From an uncultured Ectothiorhodospiraceae bacterium (GTDB taxonomy: Bacteria > Pseudomonadota > Gammaproteobacteria > XJ16 > Halofilaceae): DNA of 64,000 nt. The notes beneath the pieces are model-generated. The model saw only the letters and a list, made by a program, of their open reading frames with translations. It did no database searches and was not told where the DNA came from. The stretch lies in NCBI GenBank assembly GCA_913055615.1, contig CAJXKK010000009.1, forward strand, positions 24,205 to 88,204, written 5' to 3'. Positions 54,208 through 62,884 of this stretch are shown here, one piece after another. The position numbers and the translations under genes were made by a program. Numbering within the stretch: position 1 is the stretch's first letter; every line of letters starts with the position of its first letter.

Positions 54208-54309
54208 CCCGGATTGTCAGGCCCGTCCATGGGCCTGACCGCCTACGGCGGCTGGCGCGGTGATACGCGTCCTGCGTATCGCTACGGCTGTCGCCTCCAT
54301 CCGGGCTAC
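54208..54309 (-). repeat. Enlarged family C palindromic element
   Basis: Read on the minus strand, it begins GTAGCCCGGATGGAGGCG and ends with AATCCGGG, like the 31-bp family C repeats. About 70 extra bases lie in between, holding two hairpins: GATACGC-N5-GCGTATC (54271-54289) and GTCAGGCCC-N6-GGGCCTGAC (54216-54239, perfect 9-base stem). It occupies the ribF-ileS gap. Confidence 0.6.
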
Positions 54310-54331
54310 GCGTAAAACGTTCGCCTGGTTC

Positions 54332-55273
54332 CTAGGCGGTGATGCCGCGTTGCTGCAGTATCCCGCGGGCGCGGCGCGCGTCCTCGTGCATGCACTCGAT
54401 CAGCTCATCGAGCGAGTCGAAATGCTCTTCCGGGCGCAGCCTTTCCACCAGTTCGACGCTCAGATGCTGCCCGTACAGATCGCCAGAGAAGTCGAAGGCG
54501 TAGACCTCAAGCAGCGGTCGTGTGCCCGCCACGGTCGGCCGCCAGCCGAGGTTGGCGACGCCGGGCAATCGCCGCCCATCGGGCGTGCATGCTAGCACGG
54601 CGATCACTCCGGTCAGCGGCAGCGGGTAGCCGTCGAGCGGGATATTGGCGGTCGGGTAGCCGAGATCGCGTCCCAGCTTCTCGCCATGCACCACGCGCCC
54701 GCGCATCGTGTAGCGCCCGCCGAGCAGTTTCGCCGCCGCGTCGAGATCGCCCGCCGCGAGCGCCTCGCGCACCCGCGTGCTGCTGACGCGTACACCGCCG
54801 AGTTCGTGGGTCGCCGCCGCCTCGACCCCGAACCCGAAGCGTTCGCCGGCGGCCGCGAGGGTCGAGAAGTCGCCCGCGCGACGGTGGCCGAAACGGAAAT
54901 CGTCGCCGACTACGAGGTGGCGAACGTCGAGCCCGTTGCGCAGAAGATCGTCGATGAACGCATCGGGCGACAGATCGGTGAGTGCGCGGTTGCATCGCAG
55001 CACCAGCACCCGCTCGACCCCGAGGCGTTCGAGCGCCGCGAGCTTGTCCCGCAGCCGCGAAAGGCGCGCCGGCGCCCGCTGCGGATCGAAGAACTCGCGC
55101 GGATGCGGCTCGAACGTTACCACGCAGCCCGGCACGCCGAGCGCCCGGGCACGCGTCATCAACTGCTCGATCACGGCCTGGTGGCCGAGATGGACACCAT
55201 CGAAATTCCCGATGGTGACGGCGCACCCCCGGTGGCGCGGTCTGAGATTGTGACGGCCGCGGACCAGTTCCAA
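54332..55273 (-). CDS. ribF: Bifunctional riboflavin kinase/FAD synthetase
   Basis: 313 residues from TTG 55273, preceded by CCGGAG. This start is chosen because family homology begins LELVRGRHNLRPRHRG and because a TATAAT box overlaps the only upstream ATG. FAD synthetase half: TIGNFDGVHLGHQAVIEQL, the ATP-binding ssTxxR-like VSSTRVREALAAGDL. Riboflavin kinase half: GRVVHGEKLGRDLGYPTANI, GVANLGWRPTV and LLEVYAFDFSGDLYGQHLSV. Converts riboflavin to FMN and FAD. Same strand as murJ, ileS and lspA. Confidence 0.95.
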   Translation of the reverse strand: MELVRGRHNLRPRHRGCAVTIGNFDGVHLGHQAVIEQLMTRARALGVPGCVVTFEPHPREFFDPQRAPARLSRLRDKLAALERLGVERVLVLRCNRALTDLSPDAFIDDLLRNGLDVRHLVVGDDFRFGHRRAGDFSTLAAAGERFGFGVEAAATHELGGVRVSSTRVREALAAGDLDAAAKLLGGRYTMRGRVVHGEKLGRDLGYPTANIPLDGYPLPLTGVIAVLACTPDGRRLPGVANLGWRPTVAGTRPLLEVYAFDFSGDLYGQHLSVELVERLRPEEHFDSLDELIECMHEDARRARGILQQRGITA

Positions 55274-55304
55274 GGCGAGACTCCGGCATGCGCGCGAACC
55301 GCGC

Positions 55305-55310
55305 ATTATA
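55305..55310 (-). promoter_or_regulatory. Consensus -10 box (TATAAT) of ribF
   Basis: The minus strand carries CCTATAATGCGC, a perfect TATAAT ending 31 bases before the chosen TTG start. A -35 hexamer is not convincing. The box rules against the upstream ATG (55306) as start codon, since it would lie inside the promoter. Confidence 0.6.
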
Positions 55311-55408
55311 GGGCAAGTACCCGCGCGCGTGCGCGGCGAATGCTCTGCAGTCGGGTTCTCGCCAAGGCGCAAAGGCCGCCAGGAACGAAAACGGCTTGCG
55401 ACACCCGC

Positions 55409-55542
55409 TGTAGGAGCGGGCTTGCCCGCGAACCCGTGCCGGCAGGCCGCAACGGCACGGTCAATCGACATGGTAAATGCCGCGTGCAAGATCCGAGTGT
55501 GGTGCCGGATAATAGAGCGGTTCGCGGGCAAGCGCGCTCCTA
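55409..55542. repeat. REP doublet (REPIN-like), class B, copy 1
   Basis: Arms TGTAGGAGCGGGCTTGCCCG-CGAAC (55409-55433) and its near complement (55520-55542) are separated by exactly 86 bases. The core is recognisably related, in opposite orientation, to the 86-base core of the element at 57734-57869 (shared TCAATCGA, TGGTA, GTGTGGTGC, AAGCG/GAGCG). In contrast to class A, the TGTAGG ends face outward. Confidence 0.8.
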
Positions 55543-55633
55543 GGGGGGACCCGTCGTATCCCTGCGCGTGCTCCGCGCTTTGGCGAGAACCCATCGAGTG
55601 CAGTTCCCTGCAAGGGATCCCGCCACAGGTACG

Positions 55634-57199
55634 TCACGGCCGCAGCAGATGGCGCGGTCGCAGGCCCGCGAGCAGCAGGGTCACGAGATAGACCAGCCCC
55701 CCACCCCCGATCAGCAGCGCGAGCTGGCTGCTCTTTTCGAACCAGTCGAGATCGCCCCACGCGAGCAGCGGCCCGCTGAAGGTCAGCAGTACCGCCGCCA
55801 TCGCCCCGGTCGCCAGGCCCACCCGCAGGGCGAAGATGGCCCAGCCGCCGGCGGGATGGAACACGCCCGCGCGGGTCAGGCGGCGGTACAGCATCCACGC
55901 GTGCCACCAGCCGGACATCGAGGTCGCCAGCGCGAGGCCCGCGTGCGGGGCGTGGAATCCGGTCCACACCGCGGATCCGACCAGGATCACGTTGAAGACC
56001 ATGTTGATGCCGAGCGCGGCGGCGCCGATGCGCATCGGGGTGCGGGTGTCCTGACGCGAGAAGAAGCCGGGCTGCAGGATCTTGATCAGCAGGAACGCGG
56101 GCAGTCCGAGGCCGTAGCCGACCAGCGCGATCGCCGCCATCGAGGTGTCCTGGGGCGTGAAGCGGCCGTACCCGAAGAGGGTGGCGAGGATTGGCCCGGC
56201 GAGCAGGATCAGGCCGGCGGTCGCCGGCACGCCGATCAGGGCGATCAGGCGCAGGGCCTGTTCCATGGTCAGGCGGAAACCGTCCGGGTCGGTGCGGGCA
56301 TGCTGCGCCGACAGGCGCGGCAGCAGCGCCGTGCCGAGCGCCACGCCGAACACGCCCAGCGGGAATTCCAGCAGCCGATCAGCGTAATACAGCCAGCTGA
56401 CACTGCCGGCCTGCAGCAGTGAGGCGATCAGCGTATCCAGCAACAGGTTGATCTGGGCCACCGAGGCCGCGAACAGGGTCGGGATCAGCAGCGCGATCAC
56501 CCGCTGCACGCCCGGATGCCGCCAGCCCCAGCGCGGTCGCGGGAGGACACCGATTTTCGCCAGGAACGGGATCTGGAACGCCAGCTGGGCGATGCCGGCG
56601 ATGAACGCGGCCCAGCCGAGCGCGTGGATGGGGATGTCGAACCGCGGCGCTCCCCAGAGGGCACCGCCGATCAGGCAGACATTCAGGAGCACCGGCGTGA
56701 ACGCTGGCACGGCGAAGCGCGAGAAGCTCTGCAGCATCCCGCCGGCCGCCGCCACCAGCGAGATGAAGAAGACGTACGGGAAGGTCAGGCGCAGCAGATC
56801 GCTGGCGAGGTTGTAGCGCTCGGGCTCATCATAGAAGCCCGGCGCGAAGATCAGCACCAGCACCGGCGCCGCCGCCACGCCGATCGCCGTGATCAGCCCG
56901 AGCACGCCGACGAGCGTGCCGATGACGTGGTCGGCGAGGTCGCGCAGCGATTCGAGCCCGTGGCGCTCCTTGTATTCCGTGAATACCGGTACGTAGGCTT
57001 GGGTGAAGCCGCCCTCGCCGAACAGGCGGCGCAGGAAATTGGGGATCCGGAAGGCGACAAAGAAGGCGTCGGTGGCGATACCGGCACCGAATACCCGCGC
57101 CAGCACCATGTCGCGGATGAACCCGAGCACCCGCGACAGGAGCGTCATCGCCCCGACCGTGCCGCCCGTTCGCCAGACGCCGCCGCGTCCCTCGCTCAT
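55634..57199 (-). CDS. murJ: Lipid II flippase MurJ
   Basis: 521 residues from ATG 57199. A multi-drug/oligosaccharidyl-lipid/polysaccharide exporter-type protein with about 14 membrane segments; it flips lipid II for peptidoglycan synthesis. The family N-terminus is exact: MTLLSRVLGFIRDMVLARVF, ATDAFFVAFRIPNFLRRLFG, EGGFTQAYVPVFTEY. Later FSRQDTRTPMRIGAAALGIN is also conserved. Divergent from rpsT, its usual neighbour; its promoter must lie in the 130 bases between them. Confidence 0.97.
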   Translation of the reverse strand: MSEGRGGVWRTGGTVGAMTLLSRVLGFIRDMVLARVFGAGIATDAFFVAFRIPNFLRRLFGEGGFTQAYVPVFTEYKERHGLESLRDLADHVIGTLVGVLGLITAIGVAAAPVLVLIFAPGFYDEPERYNLASDLLRLTFPYVFFISLVAAAGGMLQSFSRFAVPAFTPVLLNVCLIGGALWGAPRFDIPIHALGWAAFIAGIAQLAFQIPFLAKIGVLPRPRWGWRHPGVQRVIALLIPTLFAASVAQINLLLDTLIASLLQAGSVSWLYYADRLLEFPLGVFGVALGTALLPRLSAQHARTDPDGFRLTMEQALRLIALIGVPATAGLILLAGPILATLFGYGRFTPQDTSMAAIALVGYGLGLPAFLLIKILQPGFFSRQDTRTPMRIGAAALGINMVFNVILVGSAVWTGFHAPHAGLALATSMSGWWHAWMLYRRLTRAGVFHPAGGWAIFALRVGLATGAMAAVLLTFSGPLLAWGDLDWFEKSSQLALLIGGGGLVYLVTLLLAGLRPRHLLRP

Positions 57200-57259
57200 C
57201 GGAAATCGTCCCCTGCACCGCGAAGCCGCGCAGTGTAGCAGCCGTATCCGGGATCCGCG

Positions 57260-57288
57260 TTGACAGCCGGGCGGGAGATGGACATAAT
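57260..57288 (+). promoter_or_regulatory. Sigma-70 promoter of rpsT
   Basis: TTGACA (57260-57265), 17 bases, then CATAAT (57283-57288), a near-consensus sigma-70 promoter 41 bases upstream of the rpsT start. It is the best promoter seen in the window, fitting a highly expressed ribosomal protein gene. Confidence 0.8.
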
Positions 57289-57329
57289 TGCGCGCTTTCC
57301 GCGAGCCGGACCGATTCGGAGCAGTAACC

Positions 57330-57596
57330 GTGGCGAATACCCCGCAGGCACGCAAGCGCGCACGTCAGAACGAGATCCGTCGTGACCACAATCACGGCCA
57401 GCGCTCGCGCATGCGCACCGAAGTGAAGAAAGTCATCAAGGCGCTGCGGCGCGGCGACCGTGATGGCGCCCAGGCCGCCTATCAGAGCGCGGTGCCGCTG
57501 GTGGACCGCATGGCCGGCAAGGGCCTGATCCACAAAAACCGGGCTGCCCGCTACAAGAGCCGCCTGAACAAGCGTATCCAGTCACTCAACGCCTGA
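57330..57596 (+). CDS. rpsT: 30S ribosomal protein S20
   Basis: 88 residues from GTG 57330 (CGGAG upstream). The non-ATG start is notable; E. coli rpsT uses UUG. Sequence is canonical: MANTPQARKRARQNEIRRDH, SRMRTEVKKVIKALRRGDRD, GKGLIHKNRAARYKSRLNKR. Very basic, binds 16S rRNA early in assembly. It has its own consensus promoter and a perfect terminator, so is monocistronic. Confidence 0.98.
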   Translation: MANTPQARKRARQNEIRRDHNHGQRSRMRTEVKKVIKALRRGDRDGAQAAYQSAVPLVDRMAGKGLIHKNRAARYKSRLNKRIQSLNA

Positions 57597-57615
57597 GCGC
57601 ACGGACCACGCAGCG

Positions 57616-57643
57616 AAAAAGCCGGCCCCGTGCCGGCTTTTTT
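57616..57643 (+). terminator. Intrinsic terminator of rpsT
   Basis: AAAAAGCCGGC (57616-57626), a 5-base loop, GCCGGC (57632-57637) and six T (57638-57643). It begins 20 bases after the rpsT stop codon. Confidence 0.92.
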
Positions 57644-57733
57644 GTGTCTGTCTGAAAAGCCTTAAGGTCAAATTCGTTCTCTCGCAGAGGCGCGGAGGGC
57701 GCCAAGGGACGCAAAGAAATTTGACCGGGACCT

Positions 57734-57869
57734 TGCAGGAGCGGGCTTGCCCGCGAACCGCTTTGATCTGCCGCACCACACATAGGCCTTGAGCGCAGCT
57801 CGTACCACATCGATTGATCGCGTCCATGTGGCCGCGCGGGACGGGTTCGCGGGCAAGCCCGCTCCTACA
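57734..57869. repeat. REP doublet (REPIN-like), class B, copy 2
   Basis: Arms 57734-57758 (TGCAGGAGCGGGCTTGCCCG-CGAAC) and 57845-57869, nearly complementary, with exactly 86 bases between. The core matches that of 55409-55542 when reverse-complemented, so the two elements are inserted in opposite orientations. Confidence 0.8.
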
Positions 57870-57924
57870 GCGCACCTTTGTAACTCTTCGCGTTCCCTGG
57901 CGCCCTCCGCGCCTTGGCGAGTCC

Positions 57925-58025
57925 TGTAGGTCGGGCTTACAGCCCGACACTCGCAGGCGCCTGATCTGTCGGGCTGTAAGCCCGACCTGGATCATTCTTC
58001 AATCGGCCGGCCGGTTTTAATGAGA
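57925..58025 (+). repeat. Palindromic repeat family F, uninterrupted copy
   Basis: TGTAGGTCGGGCTTACAGCC-CGACA (57925-57949) pairs with TGTCGGGCTGTAAGCCCGAC-CT (57967-57988) over a 17-base spacer, followed by CATTCTTCAATCGGCCGGCC-GGTTTTAAT. The same string follows the interrupted copy at 8889-9138. Confidence 0.8.
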
Positions 58026-58214
58026 GCTTCCTTTTCGTGGTTTTTCGGCCTTTCTTGGCGCGCTCCGCGTCTTGGCGAGAAACCGCCTTATAAAGAGCGT
58101 CCACTGCCAGAGCCGCCGGATACGGCCTTGTGAGCCAAAGGGTGAGGTGAACCGGCTGCATCCCGCAGGCACCATCGCTATACTGGCGCGCTTTCGTTGA
58201 CCCAGAGGCCGCCC

Positions 58215-59156
58215 GTGGCCGAGCAGGCTAATTCCAGCACGATCACCTTCCAGGATCTCATCCTGCGCCTCCAGAACTACTGGATCGGGCAGGGGTGTGT
58301 CCTCATGCAGCCCTACGACATGGAAGTGGGCGCGGGGACGTTCCATCCCTCGACCTTCCTGCGTGCGATCGGCCCTGAGCCCTGGCGTGCGGCGCATGTC
58401 CAGGCTTCGCGTCGCCCGACCGACGGGCGTTACGGCGATAACCCCAACCGGCTGCAGCACTATTACCAGTTCCAAGTGCTGCTCAAGCCGTCGCCGCTGG
58501 ATATCCAGGACGTCTATCTCGGCTCGCTCGCCGCGCTCGGCATCGATCCGCTGGTGCATGACATCCGCTTCGTCGAGGACGACTGGGAATCGCCGACGCT
58601 CGGCGCCTGGGGGCTGGGCTGGGAGGTCTGGCTGGATGGTATGGAGATCACGCAGTTCACCTACTTCCAGCAGGTTGGTGGGCTCGATGTCGACGCCGTG
58701 TCCGGCGAGATCGCCTACGGCCTCGAGCGCATCGCGATGTACCTGCAGGGGGTCGAAAACGTCTATGACCTCGTGTGGACCGAGGGGCCGCAGGGCACGG
58801 TCTACTACGGCGACGTGTTCCATCAGAACGAAGTGGAGCAGTCGATCTACAACTTCGAGCTCGCCGATACCGCTGCGCTGTTCAGCTGGTTCGACGCCTG
58901 CGAGGCGCAGGCGAAGCGCCTGGTCGAGCGCGACGAGCCGCTGCCGCTGCCGGCGTATGAACAGACATTGAAGGCCTCGCATACCTTCAACCTGCTCGAC
59001 GCGCGCCAGGCGATCTCGGTCACCGAGCGCCAGCGCTACATCCTGCGCATCCGCGATCTGGCACGGGGCGTCGCGCAGGCGTTCTACGCCAAGCGCGAGG
59101 CGCTGGGCTTCCCGCTGGTGCGGGATGCCGCCGAAGGGGAGGCGGGGCATGACTGA
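58215..59156 (+). CDS. glyQ: Glycine--tRNA ligase alpha subunit
   Basis: 313 residues from GTG 58215 with AGAGG six bases upstream; an in-frame TTG at 58197 has no ribosome-binding site. The class II alpha subunit of the bacterial alpha2beta2 enzyme: [80 protein letters not shown]. Catalyses glycyl-adenylate formation. The stop overlaps the glyS start by 8 bases. Confidence 0.98.
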   Translation: MAEQANSSTITFQDLILRLQNYWIGQGCVLMQPYDMEVGAGTFHPSTFLRAIGPEPWRAAHVQASRRPTDGRYGDNPNRLQHYYQFQVLLKPSPLDIQDVYLGSLAALGIDPLVHDIRFVEDDWESPTLGAWGLGWEVWLDGMEITQFTYFQQVGGLDVDAVSGEIAYGLERIAMYLQGVENVYDLVWTEGPQGTVYYGDVFHQNEVEQSIYNFELADTAALFSWFDACEAQAKRLVERDEPLPLPAYEQTLKASHTFNLLDARQAISVTERQRYILRIRDLARGVAQAFYAKREALGFPLVRDAAEGEAGHD

Positions 59157-61224
59157 GGCACGCGATCTGCTGGTCGAGATCGGCACCGAAGAGCTCCCGT
59201 CGAGCGAGCTGAAGGCGCTGATGGAGGCGTTCGGGGCGAACCTGGCCACGGCGCTGCAGGGCGCCCGGATCGGCATCCCCGGCGAGCCCGAGACCTTCGC
59301 GACGCCGCGCCGTCTGGCGGTGCGACTCAATGATGTCGCCGCCGCGCAGACCGCCGAATCGGTGGAGCACCGGGGCCCGCCGGTCAGCGCGGCGTTCGCG
59401 GACGATGGCCGCCCGACGAAGGCCGCGGAGGGCTTCGCGCGCCGTCACGGCGTTTCGGTCGCGGACCTCGAGCGGCGCGCCACCGGCAAGGCCGAGTACC
59501 TTTTTCATACCGAGCACCAGGCCGGTCGGCCGACGGTGGAACTGCTGCCGGGACTGGTCGATCGGGTGTTGAACGAACTGCCGGCGAAGAAGCGCATGCG
59601 CTGGGGCGTGCCCGGCGTCAGTTTTCCGCGGCCCGTGCACTGGGCGGTACTGCTGTTCGGCGAGGAGGCGGTCGATGCCGAACTCCTCGGCGTGCGCACC
59701 GGGCGCGCGACCCGCGGTCACCGTTTCCACCACCCGGCCGCGATCGAACTCGTGCAGCCTGCCGACTACGAGCGGCTGTTGCTCGAACCGGGGCACCTCG
59801 TCCCTGGGTTCGCGGACCGCCAGGCGCGGATCCGTGAACAGGTGGTCGCCGCCGCCCGCGAGGTGGGCGGTGAGGCCGATATCGATCCGGATCTGCTCGC
59901 GGAGGTGACCTCGCTGGTCGAGTGGCCGGTGGCGCTGGCCGGCCGCTTCGATCGCCGTTTCCTGGACGTGCCGGCGGAGGCGCTGGTGGCCGTGATGAAG
60001 GACCACCAGAAGTACTTCCCGGTCTACGACGGCGACGGCGGACTGCTGCCCGCGTTCGTGACGGTGAGCAACATCGCCAGCGCCGATCCGGAGATCGTCC
60101 GCCACGGCAACGAACGCGTGATCGAGCCGCGCTTCGCCGACGCCGAGTTCTTCTGGCAGCAGGACCGCCGCCAGCCGCTGGACGCGCGCCTGGAGGGACT
60201 GAAGGCGATGGTGTTCCAGCGCCGCCTGGGCACGCTGTACGACCGCACCCAACGGACCGAATCGCTGGCGGGCCGCCTCGCCGGGCGCATCGGTGCCGAC
60301 ACCGGCGCCACGGCGACCGCGGCGCGCCTCGCCAAGTGCGATCTGCTCACGGAGATGGTCGGTGAATTCCCCGAGCTCCAGGGCCTGATGGGCGGTTATT
60401 ACGCGGCCGCCGAGGGCCATGGCGAACGCGTCGCGCGCGCCATCGCCGATCAGTACCGGCCGGCCTTCGCCGGTGACGATCTGCCGCGGACCGGGGAGGG
60501 CCAGGCGCTCGCGCTGGCGGATCGCCTGGACGCGCTGGTCGGTATCTTCGCCATTGGCCAGGCGCCGACCGGCGACAAGGACCCGTTCGCCCTGCGGCGC
60601 GCCGCGCTGGGGGCACTGCGCATCCTGGTCGAGGGCGAGCTGGATCTGGACCTGGAAACGGCCCTGCAGGAAGCGGCCGCGGCGCACGACGACGCCATCG
60701 ACGCCGCCTCCGCAGTGGAGACCGTGTTCGATTTCATGATGGACCGGTTCCGCGTCTACTACACCGGCGCCGGCTTCGCGCCCGACCTGTTCGAGGCGGT
60801 GCGCGCCTGCCGTCCCACGCGGCCGATCGATTTCGATGCCCGGATCCGCGCCCTGCATGCCTTCGGCCAGCGGTCCGAGGCCGCGTCGCTGACCGAGGCC
60901 AACAAGCGTATCCGCAATATCCTGCGCAAGGCCGAGGGCGATACGGGCGCCGAGCCGGATCCGGGGCTGTTCGCGGATGACGCCGAGCGCGACCTGGCCG
61001 GTGCCGTCGCCGGGATCGACGAGACCATCGGCGAACTGGTCGAGGCGCGGGACTACGCGGGCGCGCTGGCGCGGCTCGCCGCCATGGCCGAACCGCTGGA
61101 CCGGTTCTTCGACGGCGTCATGGTCATGGCCGAGGATGCGGCGCTGCGGGCCAACCGCATCGCGCTGCTCGGCCGTGCCCGCGGTCTGTTCCTGCGCATC
61201 GCGGATCTCTCAAAGGTCCAGTAG
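59149..61224 (+). CDS. glyS: Glycine--tRNA ligase beta subunit
   Basis: 691 residues from ATG 59149, with GGGGAGG upstream, overlapping glyQ. The N-terminus ([20 protein letters not shown]) and family blocks [54 protein letters not shown] and [20 protein letters not shown] are present, with the C-terminal anticodon-binding-like region. It contributes tRNA recognition to GlyRS. Length normal. Confidence 0.98.
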   Translation: MTEARDLLVEIGTEELPSSELKALMEAFGANLATALQGARIGIPGEPETFATPRRLAVRLNDVAAAQTAESVEHRGPPVSAAFADDGRPTKAAEGFARRHGVSVADLERRATGKAEYLFHTEHQAGRPTVELLPGLVDRVLNELPAKKRMRWGVPGVSFPRPVHWAVLLFGEEAVDAELLGVRTGRATRGHRFHHPAAIELVQPADYERLLLEPGHLVPGFADRQARIREQVVAAAREVGGEADIDPDLLAEVTSLVEWPVALAGRFDRRFLDVPAEALVAVMKDHQKYFPVYDGDGGLLPAFVTVSNIASADPEIVRHGNERVIEPRFADAEFFWQQDRRQPLDARLEGLKAMVFQRRLGTLYDRTQRTESLAGRLAGRIGADTGATATAARLAKCDLLTEMVGEFPELQGLMGGYYAAAEGHGERVARAIADQYRPAFAGDDLPRTGEGQALALADRLDALVGIFAIGQAPTGDKDPFALRRAALGALRILVEGELDLDLETALQEAAAAHDDAIDAASAVETVFDFMMDRFRVYYTGAGFAPDLFEAVRACRPTRPIDFDARIRALHAFGQRSEAASLTEANKRIRNILRKAEGDTGAEPDPGLFADDAERDLAGAVAGIDETIGELVEARDYAGALARLAAMAEPLDRFFDGVMVMAEDAALRANRIALLGRARGLFLRIADLSKVQ

Positions 61225-61228
61225 CACC

Positions 61229-61786
61229 ATGACTGCTCGCGTGGTCATCCTCGATCGTGATGGCGTTATCAACGCCGAATCGGATGCCCACATCAAATCG
61301 GTCGCCGAGTGGCACCCGCTGCCAGGGAGCCTCGAGGCGATCGCCCGCCTGAACCGGGGCGGCTTCCGTACCGCGCTGGCGACCAACCAGTCCGGGATCG
61401 CCCGCGGGTTCTTCAGCGAGGCCGACCTCGCCACGATCCACGAGCATATCGCGGGCGAACTCGTGCGCCTCGGCGCTCGACTCGACCCGATCGTGTATTC
61501 CCCCGACGGCCCTGGCAGTGACGCCTGGCGCCGCAAACCGCGCCCCGGCATGCTGCTCGAAATCGCCGAGCGGCTGGGCGTCGAACTCGACGGCGTTCCC
61601 TACGTCGGCGACTCCTGGCGCGACATCCAGGCGGCCCGCGCCGCCGGTGCCCGGCCCGTGCTCGTGCGCACGGGCAATGGCGATGCGACACTGGCCGCCG
61701 GGCATGATCTGGAGCATGTCGCCGTGTATGACGACCTGGCGGCATTCGCGGATGCCTGGCTCGCCGCAGGGGATTCCCCGGTGTGA
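61229..61786 (+). CDS. gmhB: D-glycero-beta-D-manno-heptose-1,7-bisphosphate 7-phosphatase (GmhB-like HAD phosphatase)
   Basis: 185 residues from ATG 61229. HAD superfamily, with nucleophile motif VVILDRDGVINAES (Asp, Asp+2), motif II ALATNQSGIARGFF, motif III lysine in WRRKPRPGML and motif IV VPYVGDSWRDIQAA. The zinc-binding cysteines of E. coli GmhB are missing: the loop reads YSPDGPGSDAWRRKPRPG with no cysteine. Dephosphorylates heptose bisphosphate for LPS core synthesis; a related histidinol- or other sugar-phosphate specificity is possible. Placed glyS-gmhB-plsC as in many gammaproteobacteria. GTGA overlap with plsC. Confidence 0.9.
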   Translation: MTARVVILDRDGVINAESDAHIKSVAEWHPLPGSLEAIARLNRGGFRTALATNQSGIARGFFSEADLATIHEHIAGELVRLGARLDPIVYSPDGPGSDAWRRKPRPGMLLEIAERLGVELDGVPYVGDSWRDIQAARAAGARPVLVRTGNGDATLAAGHDLEHVAVYDDLAAFADAWLAAGDSPV

Positions 61787-62544
61787 GCCGTGCGCGCCCA
61801 TCCATCCTGGTCTATCTCGGATCGACGGTGTTCTGGTGCGTGTTTTTCGTGAACACCATCTTCTTCGGTCTGCTGCTCGCGGTGCTCGGCTGGCTGATCC
61901 CTTCGCACTGGAGTTACGGGCTCGCGCGCATTTGGTGTTTCATCAACATCTACACCCTGCGTTACGTCTGCGGGCTGCAATGGCGCGTCGAGGGCCGCAC
62001 GCATATCCCGACCACCCCGCATATCTATTTCGCGAAACACCAGTCGACCTGGGAGACGATGTTCCTGGCGATGCTCCTGCGCCCCCAGGTGCACGTCATC
62101 AAGCGGGAACTGCTGCGGATCCCGTTCTTCGGCTGGGGCTACAGCGCCATGCGCCCGATCGCGATCGACCGGGCCGCCGGCCGGGCAGCGGTCGAGCAGA
62201 TGGTCGCGCAGGGCCGCGAGCGCCTGGACGACGGCTGGTCGATCATGATCTTCCCGGAAGGGACGCGCGTCCTGCCGGGGCGTACGGAGCGCTATCGCAT
62301 GGGCGGAGCGATCCTGGCGGCGAAGACCGGCGTGCCGGTACTCCCGGTCGCGCATAACGCCGGCGAGTTCTGGCCCCGGCACAGCTTTGTGAAGTGGCCC
62401 GGGACGATCACGGTCGTGATCGGCGAGTCCATCGCCACCGCCGGCAAGACCCCGGACAAGATCAACGCCGAAGCCCGGGAATGGCTGGAGGCGACGATGG
62501 GCCGGATCGGTGGTGTCGGTCCCTGCGCCGCGCGTGCGGAGTGA
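61783..62544 (+). CDS. plsC: 1-acyl-sn-glycerol-3-phosphate acyltransferase
   Basis: 253 residues from GTG 61783, overlapping the gmhB stop. An N-terminal membrane segment (STVFWCVFFVNTIFFGLLLA) and a PlsC/LPLAT domain. Motif I is KHQSTWE, that is HX4E in place of the usual HX4D; the same variant is known in a clade of this family. Motif II-like LLRIPFFGWGY, motif III FPEGTR and a motif IV-like VPVLPVAHN are present. Acylates lysophosphatidate to phosphatidate at the inner membrane. Confidence 0.92.
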   Translation: MSRARPSILVYLGSTVFWCVFFVNTIFFGLLLAVLGWLIPSHWSYGLARIWCFINIYTLRYVCGLQWRVEGRTHIPTTPHIYFAKHQSTWETMFLAMLLRPQVHVIKRELLRIPFFGWGYSAMRPIAIDRAAGRAAVEQMVAQGRERLDDGWSIMIFPEGTRVLPGRTERYRMGGAILAAKTGVPVLPVAHNAGEFWPRHSFVKWPGTITVVIGESIATAGKTPDKINAEAREWLEATMGRIGGVGPCAARAE

Positions 62545-62884
62545 GTGAGGCGGCAGGCGGAGGGCGAAGGGCGAAGGGCCGAGGGGCCGAGGGGGAATCG
62601 TAGGCGCGTTTCCGACGGAGGAGGACGCTTGCGTCGCCGCGGACTGGTCGGGGCTGTACCGCGGTCGGCAATCGCAGGCCGGCACTCGCAGGCCGGCACT
62701 CGGCGGTGACGGCTGGTACTTGGTCGCGGTTGGGGGCGGCGTAATGGCCGTGACGGGGAGACGCCGGCTGTTGCCTGTCGGCAAAAGCCGGCCTAGCGTC
62801 AGGACTTCAACGGCGCTGCGTTCTCCGGGTACTTCCGGATCCAGTGGGCCATGCGGGTCTGGTTGCCCGACAATCGGGATCGTC
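62545..62884. other. Gap with short repeats between plsC and the aldo/keto reductase
   Basis: 340 bases without a gene. Two tandem copies of CGCAGGCCGGCACT lie near 62669-62700, and a hairpin with 13-base arms GCCGGCTGTTGCC / GGCAAAAGCCGGC (62763-62775 and 62780-62792, one mismatch) follows. The last third shows nothing further. Confidence 0.6.

Larger units (their letters stand above)
55274..55633. other. ribF-murJ gap with REP doublet
   Basis: 360 bases without a gene. It contains the ribF -10 box, a degenerate CTCGCCAAGGCGCAAAGGCC motif (about 55358-55378) like those near 57.9 kb, and the class B REP doublet (55409-55542). Confidence 0.7.
57644..58214. other. Repeat-dense gap between rpsT and glyQ
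   Basis: About 570 bases without a gene. In order: a degenerate TCTCGCAGAGGCGCGGAGGG motif (about 57680), class B REP doublet (57734-57869), CTTGGCGAG-type motifs (57890-57922 and 58045-58082), the family F element (57925-58025), and a TATACT -10-like box (58179-58184) before glyQ without a clear -35. Confidence 0.75.

Noticed and set aside
58197..58214. TTG 58197 as glyQ start
   Set aside because: No ribosome-binding site precedes it, whereas GTG 58215 has AGAGG at proper spacing and gives the normal protein length.
62669..62700. Tandem CGCAGGCCGGCACT as a variable-number repeat
   Set aside because: Only two copies, too few to support a tandem-repeat locus.
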